Shown here piece by piece: positions 19,365 to 27,948 of a DNA stretch of 64,000 nt. The notes beneath the pieces are model-generated. The model made no database searches, was not told the origin of the DNA, and saw nothing but the letters and a program-made list of their open reading frames with translations. The DNA lies in the NCBI RefSeq assembly GCF_001620365.2, contig NZ_LQMT02000010.1, positions 221,657-285,656 on the forward strand, in the 5' to 3' direction. The stretch's first letter is position 1, and every line of letters begins with the position of its first letter. Source of the DNA: Amycolatopsis keratiniphila subsp. keratiniphila. GTDB lineage: Bacteria; Actinomycetota; Actinomycetes; Mycobacteriales; Pseudonocardiaceae. A program made the translations under genes and the position numbers.

Positions 19365-20266
19365 GTGCCCCCTGCCGCGATACCCCCGAGCACCACGGTC
19401 GCGGCGAGCAGGATGCCCGCCTCGGTCCATTGGAACCGCCAGAACCGGCCGGCGGGCTGGTAGACGGTGAAGTCCCGGTAGCCCGCCGCTTCGACGCAAG
19501 CGTTCATCCCCTTGCCGCGAGGGCATTCGGGCACCTCGTCGAGCAGGCTCAGCTCCCGGCCGTCCGGCGCGACCCGGCCCGCCCGCACGATCAACCCGTC
19601 CTTTGTGGAGGGATCGACGCCGACCGTCCGGACCGGCTCGGCGTAGTGCGGCCGCAAGAGCATCAGGGTGATCGAGGCCGCGACGAACACCGCGGCCGTG
19701 ATCGCGATGGCGGGCACGGTCTTGCGCACGATCACCCCGGCCGCGGCACCGAGGACGAACGCGAACAGCCACCACGCGGCGGGCGCGATGCCGACGGCAC
19801 CGAAGTACGACGTCTCGTTCAGCGTCTCCGCCTTGCCGGGGAAGATCTCCAGCCACCGGCCGAACATCTGTCCCGAAGCGAGCCCGGCGAGCGCCGCGGC
19901 CACCGCGAGGACGCCGAACTTGGCGGCCAGCCAGCGGCCGCGGCTCACCGACTGCGTCCAGACGAGCTGATACGTGCCGCGTTCGTATTCCCTGGTGAGC
20001 AACGGCGCGCCCCAGAAGACACCGGCCAGCAACGGGACGAACGGCAGGATCACGATCAGCGGGTAGATCTTCTGGTAGAGGTCTTCCAGCCCCGCGTCGT
20101 ACTCGCGGCAGGGCACGCCGCCGCCGTAGCAGTACGAGGCGATCTCGCCGCTCGCGGCGCCGAGGGCGGTTTGGCCGGACACGAGCAGGATCCCGCCGAG
20201 CACGGCCAGGAACCCCAGGGTGACGAGCAGCTGGGTGCGGTGCTGCCGCCAGGTGAGCCAAAGCAA
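19349..20266 (-). CDS. ABC-2 type transporter permease
   Basis: This 305-residue membrane protein has about six hydrophobic segments. It starts at a TTG with AAAGG 9 nt upstream; the start is supported by the paralogue at 20391, whose N-terminus (MFWVTYRQHRMQL) aligns with this one (MLWLTWRQHRTQL). An extracytoplasmic stretch between the last helices contains Cys pairs. It is the last gene of a gntR-ATPase-permease-permease set, the usual layout of YtrA-regulated exporters that respond to cell-envelope stress or antibiotics. The exported substrate is unknown. Confidence 0.82.
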   Translation of the reverse strand: MLWLTWRQHRTQLLVTLGFLAVLGGILLVSGQTALGAASGEIASYCYGGGVPCREYDAGLEDLYQKIYPLIVILPFVPLLAGVFWGAPLLTREYERGTYQLVWTQSVSRGRWLAAKFGVLAVAAALAGLASGQMFGRWLEIFPGKAETLNETSYFGAVGIAPAAWWLFAFVLGAAAGVIVRKTVPAIAITAAVFVAASITLMLLRPHYAEPVRTVGVDPSTKDGLIVRAGRVAPDGRELSLLDEVPECPRGKGMNACVEAAGYRDFTVYQPAGRFWRFQWTEAGILLAATVVLGGIAAGGTVRRR

Positions 20267-20300
20267 CTAGCTGTGCCTTTCTCTTGGTCTGATGTGCCGG

Positions 20301-20353
20301 GTTGCGAAAGCCACTCTCGCAACCTTCAACGTTGCGAAAGTGGCTTTCGCAAC
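20301..20353. repeat. Intergenic hairpin, family C
   Basis: Arms 20301-20323 and 20331-20353 match the element at 9248-9300, with one arm mismatch (CTCTCG for CTTTCG). It separates the two paralogous permease genes of one operon, so it cannot simply be an operon-ending terminator. Confidence 0.88.
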
Positions 20354-20390
20354 ATGAACGCCGGGTCCCGGCCGCGACACCTGTGCCCTT

Positions 20391-21179
20391 CTAAGAGCGG
20401 CGCCGCACGGCGAAGGTCGCGGCGACGGCGAGCAGCAGCGAGAACCCCGTCAGGATCGCGGCTTCGGTCCACTGGAAGCGCCAGTACCAGTCCTGTGGCA
20501 GGACCTTGAGCGCGGTGATCTCCCCGGCGGCGTCCCTGATCATTTCCACGACCCGGCCGACGGGCTCCTTTCCGAGCGGGACGAGGTCGGGTTCCGCGTA
20601 GCCGTCACGAACGTTGCTCAGGCCGATCATCAGGCCGACGGCCACCGCGATGGTGACGGCGATGGCGGGCAGGGTCTTGCGGATGAGCGCGCCCGCGGCG
20701 GTGCCGAGCACGAACCCGAAGAGCCACCACGCGCCGGGTGCGACGCCGGTCATCGTGAACAGGACCGGGTTGTCGAACCGGCTGGTGAAAGCGGTGTCGC
20801 CGCGGTCGGCGGGGAAGGCCGCCACCCAGCGCTGCATCATCGCGCCGAACGCGAGCCCGCCGAGGGTGGCGAGAACGGCGAGGAACCCCAGCTTCACGCC
20901 GAGCCAGCGGAACCGCGAGATCGACTGGGTCCAGGCGAGTTTCGTCGTGCCGCGCTCGTATTCGGCCGCGACCAGCGGGGCGCCCCAGAACACGCCGATC
21001 GCCACCGGGACGACCTGGAGCCAGGAGAGATAGGTGTACAGATCCTTGAAGAGCTTCGCCGGATCCGGGCTGTCCGCGGCGGCGTTCCCGTTGACCAGCA
21101 ACAGGATCCCGACGGCGACGAGCAGGCCCGCCGTGATCAGCAGCTGCATCCGGTGCTGGCGGTAGGTGACCCAGAACAT
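20391..21179 (-). CDS. ABC-2 type transporter permease (paralogue)
   Basis: This 262-residue permease is a paralogue of the one at 19349, with the same N-terminal pattern RQHRMQL and six predicted helices, but a shorter extracytoplasmic insert near the C-terminus. It starts 9 nt after the stop of the ATPase gene. The two permeases probably form a heterodimer with a dimer of the neighbouring ATPase; this is inferred from the operon. Confidence 0.82.
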   Translation of the reverse strand: MFWVTYRQHRMQLLITAGLLVAVGILLLVNGNAAADSPDPAKLFKDLYTYLSWLQVVPVAIGVFWGAPLVAAEYERGTTKLAWTQSISRFRWLGVKLGFLAVLATLGGLAFGAMMQRWVAAFPADRGDTAFTSRFDNPVLFTMTGVAPGAWWLFGFVLGTAAGALIRKTLPAIAVTIAVAVGLMIGLSNVRDGYAEPDLVPLGKEPVGRVVEMIRDAAGEITALKVLPQDWYWRFQWTEAAILTGFSLLLAVAATFAVRRRS

Positions 21180-21188
21180 CGTTCCCCC

Positions 21189-22052
21189 TTACGCCGAAGC
21201 CAGTGTCGGGCGAGGCAGGCTCGCGGATTCGGGGCGCCGCAGGTACGCCAGCACCAGTTCTTCGAGGTTCGCCGGCCGCTCGCTCCACTGTGGACCCAGC
21301 GGAACCGGTTCGGTGCGGGCGAAGACGGTCGCTTGCCTCCCCGCACGGGCCTCGTCCACGACGGTGACCCTCCTGGCCAGCGCGTCGGCCTCCTCCACCG
21401 GACCGGTGAGGGTGCGGTGCCCGGCGACGAGTTCGTCGATGTCGCCGCTGACCTGGACGCGGCCGCCGTTGAGGACGATCAGCCAGTCGCAGGTGTTCTC
21501 CAGATCGGAGACGACGTGGGACGAGAGCAGCACGGTCATGCCGGTTTCGGCGACCGCCTCCATCAGCCCGCGCATGACCTCGTGACGGGCCAGCGGGTCG
21601 AGGTTCGCGAGCGGCTCGTCGAGCACCAGCAGGTCCGGGCGTTTCGCGAGCGCGAGGGTGAGCGCGACCTGCGCGCGCTGCCCGCCGGACAGCTTGCCGA
21701 CCTTGTGGTTCAAAGCGAGCCCGAGCGAATCGACGCGCTTGAGCGCGAACTCGTCGTCCCAGCCGGGGTTGAGGCGCCTGCCGAACTTGAGCATCTCGGC
21801 GATGCTGAAGCCCGGGTACAACGGCTTGTCCTGGGCGAGGAAGGCGGACGTTCCCTGGATCGAGACCGAGCCGAGGGTCGCGTCGAGCAGCCCGACGGCC
21901 AGGTGGATGAAGGTCGTCTTGCCGGCGCCGTTGGGCCCGACCAGCGCGACGACGCGTCCTTTCGGGACGGAGAGGGAGCAGTCGCGCAGCGCCCACTTGC
22001 GGCGATAGCGCTTGGCGAGGCCGGTCGCCTCGAGGACGGGTTTCTCAGTCAC
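21189..22052 (-). CDS. ABC transporter ATP-binding protein
   Basis: This is a 287-residue ABC ATPase starting at a GTG that overlaps the gntR stop as GTGA. Walker A is GPNGAGKTTF (about 40), the signature is LSGGQRAQ, and Walker B is LLVLDEPLANLDP. The domain is followed by a roughly 70-residue extension common in BcrA/YtrB-type exporters. With two permeases downstream it forms a complete exporter. A TCCANNNTGGA palindrome lies inside at 21284. Confidence 0.9.
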   Translation of the reverse strand: MTEKPVLEATGLAKRYRRKWALRDCSLSVPKGRVVALVGPNGAGKTTFIHLAVGLLDATLGSVSIQGTSAFLAQDKPLYPGFSIAEMLKFGRRLNPGWDDEFALKRVDSLGLALNHKVGKLSGGQRAQVALTLALAKRPDLLVLDEPLANLDPLARHEVMRGLMEAVAETGMTVLLSSHVVSDLENTCDWLIVLNGGRVQVSGDIDELVAGHRTLTGPVEEADALARRVTVVDEARAGRQATVFARTEPVPLGPQWSERPANLEELVLAYLRRPESASLPRPTLASA

Positions 22053-22444
22053 GCGGTTCGCTCCCCTCGAAAGCCGTCGACCACCACTGAGGTGAACAGC
22101 GCCTCGACGTCTTCCTGATCCAGCCCCGATTCCCGCGCGTCGCGGACCCAAGCCCCCAGGCTTTTCCGCAACCGCGTGCGCTCCGCGAACGAAGCGCCTC
22201 CGAGCGTCTTCTGAACGAAGGTGCCGAGGCCCGGCTTCCCTTCGACGAGCCCTTCGCGTTCCAGCTCGCGATAGGCCTTGAGGACGGTGTTGGGGTTGAT
22301 CGCCAGCTCGGCGACCACCTCCTTCGCCGTCGGCAGCCGGTCCCCCGGCTCCAGCAACCCCAGGCGCAGGGCGTTCTTGACCTGCTGGACGAGCTGGACG
22401 TACGTCGCGACGCCCGAGCCCTTGTCCAGGTGGAAGGTGACCAC
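22049..22444 (-). CDS. GntR-family transcriptional regulator (YtrA subfamily)
   Basis: This is a 131-residue repressor-type protein with an N-terminal winged helix (LPTAKEVVAELAINPNTVLKA) and the short C-terminal tail of the YtrA subfamily. The GTG at 22444 is chosen because GAAAGG stands 9 nt before it; the GTG at 22453 has no proper spacing and lies inside the operator. The subfamily usually represses its own operon, here the ABC exporter. The palindrome over its ribosome site is the likely operator. Confidence 0.88.
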   Translation of the reverse strand: MVTFHLDKGSGVATYVQLVQQVKNALRLGLLEPGDRLPTAKEVVAELAINPNTVLKAYRELEREGLVEGKPGLGTFVQKTLGGASFAERTRLRKSLGAWVRDARESGLDQEDVEALFTSVVVDGFRGERTA

Positions 22445-22450
22445 TGGCAA

Positions 22451-22482
22451 CACCCTTTCACTAATTAAGTAGTGAAAGGGTG
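22451..22482. promoter_or_regulatory. Palindromic operator of the GntR/ABC operon
   Basis: Perfect 12-bp arms CACCCTTTCACT (22451-22462) and AGTGAAAGGGTG (22471-22482) surround AATTAAGT. It covers the ribosome site of gntR and ends 7 nt from its start. An AT-rich centre inside a GC-rich genome supports a protein-binding site; autorepression is inferred. Confidence 0.7.
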
Positions 22483-22526
22483 CAGGCAGACGTCCTCGCC
22501 TGTCAAGTGATCACGTGGGAAAAGAC

Positions 22527-22573
22527 GTGAAGGCCCCCTTGAGGGACTCTGGATCCCTCAAGGGGGCCTTCAC
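22527..22573. repeat. Intergenic hairpin, family B
   Basis: Perfect 20-nt arms (22527-22546, 22554-22573) beginning GTGAAGGCCCCC enclose a 7-nt loop. It lies between the gntR promoter and the AfsR-type gene. Confidence 0.88.
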
Positions 22574-22600
22574 GGAAAACCCCAGCCCCAGTCAAGAAGA

Positions 22601-22643
22601 AGTGCCAGTTCGACGACACGGGGGAAGACGTCGAGCTGGCACT
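22601..22643. other. Local hairpin in AfsR-type gene leader region
   Basis: Arms AGTGCCAGTTCGACG (22601-22615) and CGTCGAGCTGGCACT (22629-22643) pair with one G-T mismatch around a 13-nt loop. It belongs to none of the repeat families. In one forward frame, 22591-22839 is open with coding-like third-position GC but has no ATG, GTG or TTG start before it; this may be a decayed or non-canonical small gene. Confidence 0.5.
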
Positions 22644-22802
22644 ACCCCCAACCCCCACCGCCGTCAGATGGCGGTGCCTGTGCAAGTTGAAGGTGCCCAC
22701 CGTCGTACCGGAACCGAATGGGGGGGTCCTGCCCGTCTGGTTGGTTGGGCACGGTTCCGGCGACGGGTCCTCGGTGGACACCCGGCAAGGATCACGCCGT
22801 CC

Positions 22803-22831
22803 GGATGCAGGGCGCTTGCACTACGCTTGCA
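22803..22831. promoter_or_regulatory. SARP-like heptamer direct repeats
   Basis: GCTTGCA occurs at 22814-22820 and 22825-22831, and the related GGATGCA at 22803-22809, all at exact 11-bp steps. Streptomyces antibiotic regulatory proteins bind heptamers with this period. The array ends 31 bp before the AfsR-type start codon, which suggests autoregulation. Confidence 0.55.
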
Positions 22832-22862
22832 GGCTCTGACGAGGGTGAGCGGAGGTGGCCGG

Positions 22863-25838
22863 GTGGAGTTCCGCGTCCTCGGCGCCGTCGAGGCGTGGGC
22901 CGGTGGCGTTCCGGTCGATCTCGGCTCGCCCAAACAACGGCTCGTGCTGGCGGTCCTGCTGCTGGAGGCGGGCAAGCCGGTGCCGCGCGACCGGATCATC
23001 GACCTGCTCTGGCCCGAAGAACCGCCCGCCAGTGCGCGGAACACCGTGCAAGCGCTGGTGTCCAGGCTGCGTGCGGTGTTCCGCGGCGCGGGCGGGCCGG
23101 AGATCGTCTCCGAGGGGACCCGGTACCTGCTCAAGGTCGACGCGCGCCAGGTCGACCTGCACCGCTTCACCGAGCTGACGGCGCAAGCCCGCGACGCCGA
23201 CGACGAGACGGCCGTGGAACTCCTGGACGAGGCCCTCGGCCTGTGGCGCGGCGAGGCGTTGTCCGACGTAGTGAGCGGCGAGGTCGCGCAACGGCTCCGC
23301 GGCGGCCTGCACGAGGCACGCTGGACCGCGTTGGAGGATCGCGCCGAAGCGCAGCTGCGCCTCGGCCGCGGCAGGCAGGTCCTCGCGGAGCTGACCGAAC
23401 TGGTCGCCGCGCATCCGCTGCGGCAACGGTTCGTCGGGCAGCTCATGCTCGCGCTGCACCGCGAAGGCCGGACCGACGATGCCCTCGATGCCTTCCGTTC
23501 CCTGCGGGACCGGCTCGGTACCGAGCTGGGCCTCGATCCCTCTCCCGAGCTGCGACGGCTGGAAGCCGCCATCCTCGCCGCCGATCCCGCGCTCGAACCC
23601 GCGACCAGGTCCGAAGCGGTCCGCCCGGCCCAGCTGCCACACGACGTCCGGGGCTTCGCCGGACGGGCGGCCGAATTGGAGCGGCTCGACGAGGCGGCCC
23701 ATGCGGGCGGAGGCACCGATATCTGGGTCATCAGCGGGACCGCCGGAGTGGGCAAGACCGCGCTCGCGGTCCGCTGGGCGCACCGCGTCCGCGACACGTT
23801 CCCCGACGGCCAGCTCTATCTCGACCTGCGCGGTTTCGATCCCGACCACGAACCGCTCACCCCGGCCGTCGCGCTCACCCAGCTCCTGCAGGCACTCGGC
23901 ACCGCACCCAAGGCGATCCCGCCGGACATCGACACGCGGGCCGCGTTGCTCCGTTCCCTCCTCGCCGACCGGCGGGTGCTCCTGGTGCTGGACAACGTGC
24001 GCGACAGCGGGCAGGTGCTGCCGCTGCTGCCGCCGTCGGGCACCGTCCTGGTCACCAGCCGCCAACGGCTCGGCGACCTCATCGCCCGCACCGGCGCCCG
24101 CGCGCTCCCGCTGTCGGTGCTGCCCGCCGAGGACGCGCGGCATCTGCTGGAAGCCGTGCTCGGCAGCGAGACCGTCGCCGCCGAGGAAGGCGCGGCCGCG
24201 GAACTGGCCCGGCTGTGCGGGCATCTCCCGCTCGCCCTCCGGATCGCGGCGGCCAACCTCGGCGCCAGTGGCGAACCCGAGATCGCCGAACTCGCCCGCG
24301 AGCTGGCCGTCGGCGACCCGCTGGCGGAGCTGACCGTCGACGGCGCCGAGGAAAGTGCCGTGACCACGGCGTTCGGCGTCTCCTACCGTGCGCTTCCCGA
24401 GGAGCACCGCGAGCTGTTCCGCCGTCTCGCGCTCGTTCCCGGCCAGACGTTCACCGCCCCCGCTGCCCAAGCGCTGACCGGCGTCCCGCACTCGAAGGCG
24501 AATCAGCAGCTCAAGGCGCTCGCGGCGGCGCACCTGGTCGAGCGCTACACGCCGGGGCGCTACCGGTTCCACGATCTTCTCCGCAGTTTCGCGGCGGGCC
24601 GCACGCTGTCGGAGGACACGAAGGCCGAACGCGAGGCCGCGGAGAGGCGGCTCTTCGAGAGCTACCTGACCACGGCCGACGCCGCGGGCCGCGCCCTCAT
24701 CCCGCATTTCCTGCGCCTGCCGCGCGAAGAACCGGCGGACGCACCGTTCGCCGACACCGACGAGGCGCTGGCTTGGCTCGACGCCGAGTGGCCGAACCTC
24801 GCCGCCGCCGTCGAGCACAGCGCCGAACACGGTCCGCCCGAGTTCTCGTGGCATCTCGCCGACGCGCTCCGCGCCTTCTTCCACCAGCGCGGTCATCACG
24901 CGGAATGGATCGACACCGCGTCGACGGCGCTCAAAGCCGCCCGCCGCAGCGGAGCCGGGCAGGCGCAAGCGGCGATGCACCTGAGCATCGCGCTCGCCTG
25001 CGTCAACAGCGGCCGCTACGACGAAGCGCGCGAACACCTCACCAGCGCCTTGCGCGGCGACCTCCTCGACGGCTGGGACGCCGGCCGCGCGGCCGTGCTC
25101 AACAACCTGAGCGCCGTGCACCAGCGTCTCGGCGACCCGCAGGAAGCGATCCGCTGCGGGCTGGAATCCCTGCGGCTGTGCGAAGAACTGAACATGCCCG
25201 CCGTCTCGATGGCGCTGGCGAACCTCGGTTTCCCGTACTGGCAGACGGGTCAGCTCGACGAAGCGCTCGCCAACTTCACCCGCGCGCTGGCGGTCTCCGA
25301 ACGGGACGGCGCGCGGTTCAGTGTCGCGGTGCTGCTGGTCGACCTCGGCAACGTGCACCGTGACCTCGGCCTTCCCGACGACGCCTACGACTTCTACACC
25401 CGCGCGCTCGCGGCCAACCGCGAACTGGGCTACACCTACGGCGAGGCGACCGCGTTGTCCGGCAGGGCCGTGCTCGAAAGCAGACGCGACCCGAGCGAGC
25501 AGAACCGCACGGACGCGCTCGACGCCGTCGAACTCACCCGCAAGATCGGCGACCGGGGCACCGAGGCCTGGACGCTCGTCGGGCTCGGCGAAGTCTGCCT
25601 GCGGCTCGGCCTGCCCGAGGAGGCGGCCGAGCACTATCGGCTCGCGCTGTCCATCGCGCGGACGACCAGTTTCTTCTGGTGTGAGGCCGCCGCGCGGACC
25701 GGGCTCGCGGAAACCCTGCTGAAACTGGGAAAGCTCACGGAAGCCCAGACGCACGGTGAACTGGCCCTCGAACTCGCGGCGCGCTCCGGCTACCGGCTCG
25801 TCGAAGAACGCGCGAAGCTGATCCTGGACGAGCTCTAG
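22863..25838 (+). CDS. AfsR/SARP-type transcriptional regulator with NB-ARC and TPR domains
   Basis: From the GTG at 22863 (GGAGG 7 nt upstream) the product has 991 residues. The N-terminus (about 1-95) is an OmpR-like winged helix beginning VEFRVLGAVEAW. It is followed by a bacterial transcriptional activation domain (about 95-240), an NB-ARC nucleotide-binding domain with P-loop GTAGVGKTALA (about 290), and a C-terminal array of tetratricopeptide repeats (about 650-980). This is the layout of AfsR-like regulators of secondary metabolism and development. It is not beside a biosynthetic cluster here, so it may act globally or in trans. An alternative GTG lies 18 nt upstream. Confidence 0.9.
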   Translation: MEFRVLGAVEAWAGGVPVDLGSPKQRLVLAVLLLEAGKPVPRDRIIDLLWPEEPPASARNTVQALVSRLRAVFRGAGGPEIVSEGTRYLLKVDARQVDLHRFTELTAQARDADDETAVELLDEALGLWRGEALSDVVSGEVAQRLRGGLHEARWTALEDRAEAQLRLGRGRQVLAELTELVAAHPLRQRFVGQLMLALHREGRTDDALDAFRSLRDRLGTELGLDPSPELRRLEAAILAADPALEPATRSEAVRPAQLPHDVRGFAGRAAELERLDEAAHAGGGTDIWVISGTAGVGKTALAVRWAHRVRDTFPDGQLYLDLRGFDPDHEPLTPAVALTQLLQALGTAPKAIPPDIDTRAALLRSLLADRRVLLVLDNVRDSGQVLPLLPPSGTVLVTSRQRLGDLIARTGARALPLSVLPAEDARHLLEAVLGSETVAAEEGAAAELARLCGHLPLALRIAAANLGASGEPEIAELARELAVGDPLAELTVDGAEESAVTTAFGVSYRALPEEHRELFRRLALVPGQTFTAPAAQALTGVPHSKANQQLKALAAAHLVERYTPGRYRFHDLLRSFAAGRTLSEDTKAEREAAERRLFESYLTTADAAGRALIPHFLRLPREEPADAPFADTDEALAWLDAEWPNLAAAVEHSAEHGPPEFSWHLADALRAFFHQRGHHAEWIDTASTALKAARRSGAGQAQAAMHLSIALACVNSGRYDEAREHLTSALRGDLLDGWDAGRAAVLNNLSAVHQRLGDPQEAIRCGLESLRLCEELNMPAVSMALANLGFPYWQTGQLDEALANFTRALAVSERDGARFSVAVLLVDLGNVHRDLGLPDDAYDFYTRALAANRELGYTYGEATALSGRAVLESRRDPSEQNRTDALDAVELTRKIGDRGTEAWTLVGLGEVCLRLGLPEEAAEHYRLALSIARTTSFFWCEAAARTGLAETLLKLGKLTEAQTHGELALELAARSGYRLVEERAKLILDEL

Positions 25839-25876
25839 CGAGGGGGCAGGGCAAACGTGTCGTGACGCCACGGCAT

Positions 25877-25929
25877 GTCGCGAAAGCCACTTCCGCGACG
25901 CCTGACGTCCCGAAGGTGGCTTTCGCGAC
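25877..25929. repeat. Intergenic hairpin, family C variant
   Basis: Arms GTCGCGAAAG...CGCGAC (25877-25899) and its imperfect complement (25907-25929) follow the family C plan, but with GTCGCG replacing GTTGCG on both ends, so the pairing has been kept through paired changes. Confidence 0.8.
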
Positions 25930-26144
25930 TCTGCCGCCGGGTGGTCGTGAGTGTTTCGGGTCGTCAGAGCCAAGGGTGTCTTGAGTACCTACGCGGAGGG
26001 CGGCTGCGGCTGATCCAACCTGCGTCAGTAGGCACTAGCGGAGTGGTGTGGGCTGAAGGCTCCCTTCACCGAGTCTGATGCGACGAAAGGCGCCTTCGCC
26101 CCCGGTCGGCTACGGGGAGCGGCGGTTCGGTCGCAGGTGCCGCC

Positions 26145-26188
26145 TCGTGAGTGTTTTGGGTCGTTAGAACGACCCGAAACACTCACGA
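26145..26188. repeat. Intergenic hairpin, family D
   Basis: Arms 26145-26165 (TCGTGAGTGTTTTGGGTCGTT) and 26168-26188 pair with one G-T wobble and only two loop bases. The downstream arm also pairs with the lone half-arm at 25941-25965, so the two may be the ends of a larger inverted structure. Confidence 0.8.
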
Positions 26189-26247
26189 CCCGGCGTGCCC
26201 TGGTCCCGGACACTCCTCCCGGCAAGACACATTTGCCCTTCGGCGCT

Positions 26248-26742
26248 CTAGCTCTTCTTCCCGTAGGACTTCACGCTGCCGGCGATCGCCGCCGCGACCG
26301 CCGCGAGAACGCTGAAGACGATCATCAGCGCCATCGCGGTGCTGTCGCTGTCGTCGAAGCTGAAGAGCCACTTGACCTGGTTGCTGAAGGGCGTTCCCCA
26401 GACGAGCGGCATCCCCACGAACACGGCCACCACGTAGAACACGCAAAACCCGAACAGCGTCCACACGCCGGGAATCCTGCGAGCGAACGTGAATCCGGCC
26501 GTGACCACCAGCACGACAGCGGAGAGGGCGCCGCTGAGCATGTTCTGCACCGTGATGGCCGACAAGCCGCCGTTCGCCTCGGTGGCGACGAAGACGTTGT
26601 AGAGCGCGAACCAGACGAGCATGGCGGCGGCGAGCAACGCCAGGACACCGGCGATCACCGCGGCCGGGGCGTTGGCCCGCGGTTTGGGCATCGGCGGCTG
26701 ACCGTACTGAGGAAAGCCGGGCCCCGGTGGATTCGGCTGCAT
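26248..26742 (-). CDS. Four-helix membrane protein, unknown function
   Basis: I do not recognise a specific family. The 164 residues have a Pro-rich cytoplasmic N-terminus (PNPPGPGFPQYGQPPMPKPR) and four hydrophobic helices at about 26-48, 65-88, 94-114 and 138-155. A short loop, KWLFSFDDSDS, lies before the last helix. Pro/Gly-rich tails of this sort are common on small actinobacterial membrane proteins. It is a single gene with no co-directional partner. Confidence 0.75.
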   Translation of the reverse strand: MQPNPPGPGFPQYGQPPMPKPRANAPAAVIAGVLALLAAAMLVWFALYNVFVATEANGGLSAITVQNMLSGALSAVVLVVTAGFTFARRIPGVWTLFGFCVFYVVAVFVGMPLVWGTPFSNQVKWLFSFDDSDSTAMALMIVFSVLAAVAAAIAGSVKSYGKKS

Positions 26743-26860
26743 CCGCTCTCCTCGCCCGTTCGGTCGCTGTCGTTCGCGATCACCCTAGCGAGCGGGGCGC
26801 TTCTGCGGTGACCGGTGGCAGGAAGTTGTCGGCGTCCGGAACGGATCTTCGTACATTCCC

Positions 26861-26921
26861 AAGTACATGAAGGGGTCCTTCATTGCGCTAGGCGCAAGGA
26901 AGGGGGCCTTCATGTACTTGG
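26861..26921. repeat. Intergenic hairpin, family B variant
   Basis: Arms of 29 nt (26861-26889 and 26893-26921) begin CAAGTACATGAAGG and have a few mismatches around a 3-nt loop. The core TGAAGG...CCTTCA links it to family B. It ends 22 bp beyond the stop codon of the iolG-like gene. Confidence 0.75.
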
Positions 26922-26942
26922 CAGCGTGCAGAGAAAGCGTGC

Positions 26943-27944
26943 TCAGACGCGGACCTCGTCCACCCGCACCGGACGGCGTTCACGGCGCGAGACCTCGCAG
27001 GCTTCGGCGATGTAGAACGCCTCCAGCGCGTCCGCGGCACCGCACGGGCTCGGCGCGCGACCGGCGGCGACGTCGAGGAAAGCCTTCAGTTCGCTGATGT
27101 ACGCAGGGCGGAAGCGTTCCATGAACCCGGGGTACGCCGGGCCGGGCAACGGCTGGACGCCCGGTTCCACCGAGGTCAGCGGTGCTCGGTCGTCCAGGCC
27201 CACCACGACGTTGCCCGCCGAGCCGAGAACCTCCAGCCGGACGTCGTAGCCCGCACCGTTGTAGCGCGTCAGCGAAACCACCGCGAGCGTTCCGTCGTCC
27301 AGTGTCAGGGTCGCGGCAGCGGTGTCGACGTCACCGGCGTCGACGAAGAAGCGCTCGCCCTTGTTCGTCCCCACGGCGTAGACCTCGACGACCTCGCGGC
27401 CGCTCACGAACCGGACGACGTCGAAGTCGTGCACGCCGCAGTCGCGGAACAGGCCGCCGGAATGCGCGACGTACTCGGCGGGCGGGGGTGCCGGGTCGAG
27501 CGTGGTCGCGCGCAAGGTGTGCAGCCAGCCGAGCTCGCCCGAGGCCACCGCCGCCCGTGCGGCCGCGTAGCCCGCGTCGAACCGGCGCTGGAAACCGATC
27601 TGCACCGGGACGTCCGCACCGGAGATCTTGTCGATCACCGCGAGCGTTCCCGGGATGTCGGCGGCGACCGGTTTCTCGCAGAACACGGGGATCCCCGCGT
27701 CCACGGCCTTGAGGATCAGCTCCGGATGCGCGTCCGTCGCCGCGGCGATCACCAGACCGTCCAAAGAGGACGCGAACAGCGAAGGGATGTCCGCCGCCGC
27801 CTCGACGCCGAGTTTCGCCGCGGCGGCCTGGGCGCGGGCGGCATCGACGTCGGCGACGACCACGGACGAAACCTCGTCGAAGCTCTTCAAGGTCTCGGCG
27901 TGCGAAGTGCCGATCCGGCCGGTGCCGGCGAGTCCCAACCTCAT
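26943..27944 (-). CDS. iolG: Gfo/Idh/MocA oxidoreductase, probable inositol 2-dehydrogenase
   Basis: This 333-residue enzyme has an N-terminal Rossmann motif GLAGTGRIGTSHAE and the EKP motif (CEKPVA) of the Gfo/Idh/MocA family. The ATG at 27944 has AAAGG 7 nt upstream. IolG oxidises myo-inositol to scyllo-inosose, the first catabolic step. The assignment rests on family plus its position next to a LacI regulator and the iolE-iolD genes; scyllo-inositol dehydrogenase is the main alternative. The lacI gene ends 4 nt upstream, so both share a transcript. Confidence 0.82.
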   Translation of the reverse strand: MRLGLAGTGRIGTSHAETLKSFDEVSSVVVADVDAARAQAAAAKLGVEAAADIPSLFASSLDGLVIAAATDAHPELILKAVDAGIPVFCEKPVAADIPGTLAVIDKISGADVPVQIGFQRRFDAGYAAARAAVASGELGWLHTLRATTLDPAPPPAEYVAHSGGLFRDCGVHDFDVVRFVSGREVVEVYAVGTNKGERFFVDAGDVDTAAATLTLDDGTLAVVSLTRYNGAGYDVRLEVLGSAGNVVVGLDDRAPLTSVEPGVQPLPGPAYPGFMERFRPAYISELKAFLDVAAGRAPSPCGAADALEAFYIAEACEVSRRERRPVRVDEVRV

Positions 27945-27948
27945 GTGG

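Larger units (their letters stand above)
25839..26247. other. Gene-free 409-bp region filled with hairpin repeats
   Basis: Between the AfsR-type gene and a membrane-protein gene there is no convincing coding frame. The region holds the family C variant (25877-25929), a family D half-arm starting GTGGTCGTGAGTG (25941-25965), a degenerate family B hairpin (arms 26053-26068 and 26084-26099) and a complete family D hairpin (26145-26188). Confidence 0.7.

Noticed and set aside
4304..26188. Hairpin repeats as insertion-sequence ends
   Set aside because: No transposase or target duplications accompany them, and spacers between arms are only a few bases.
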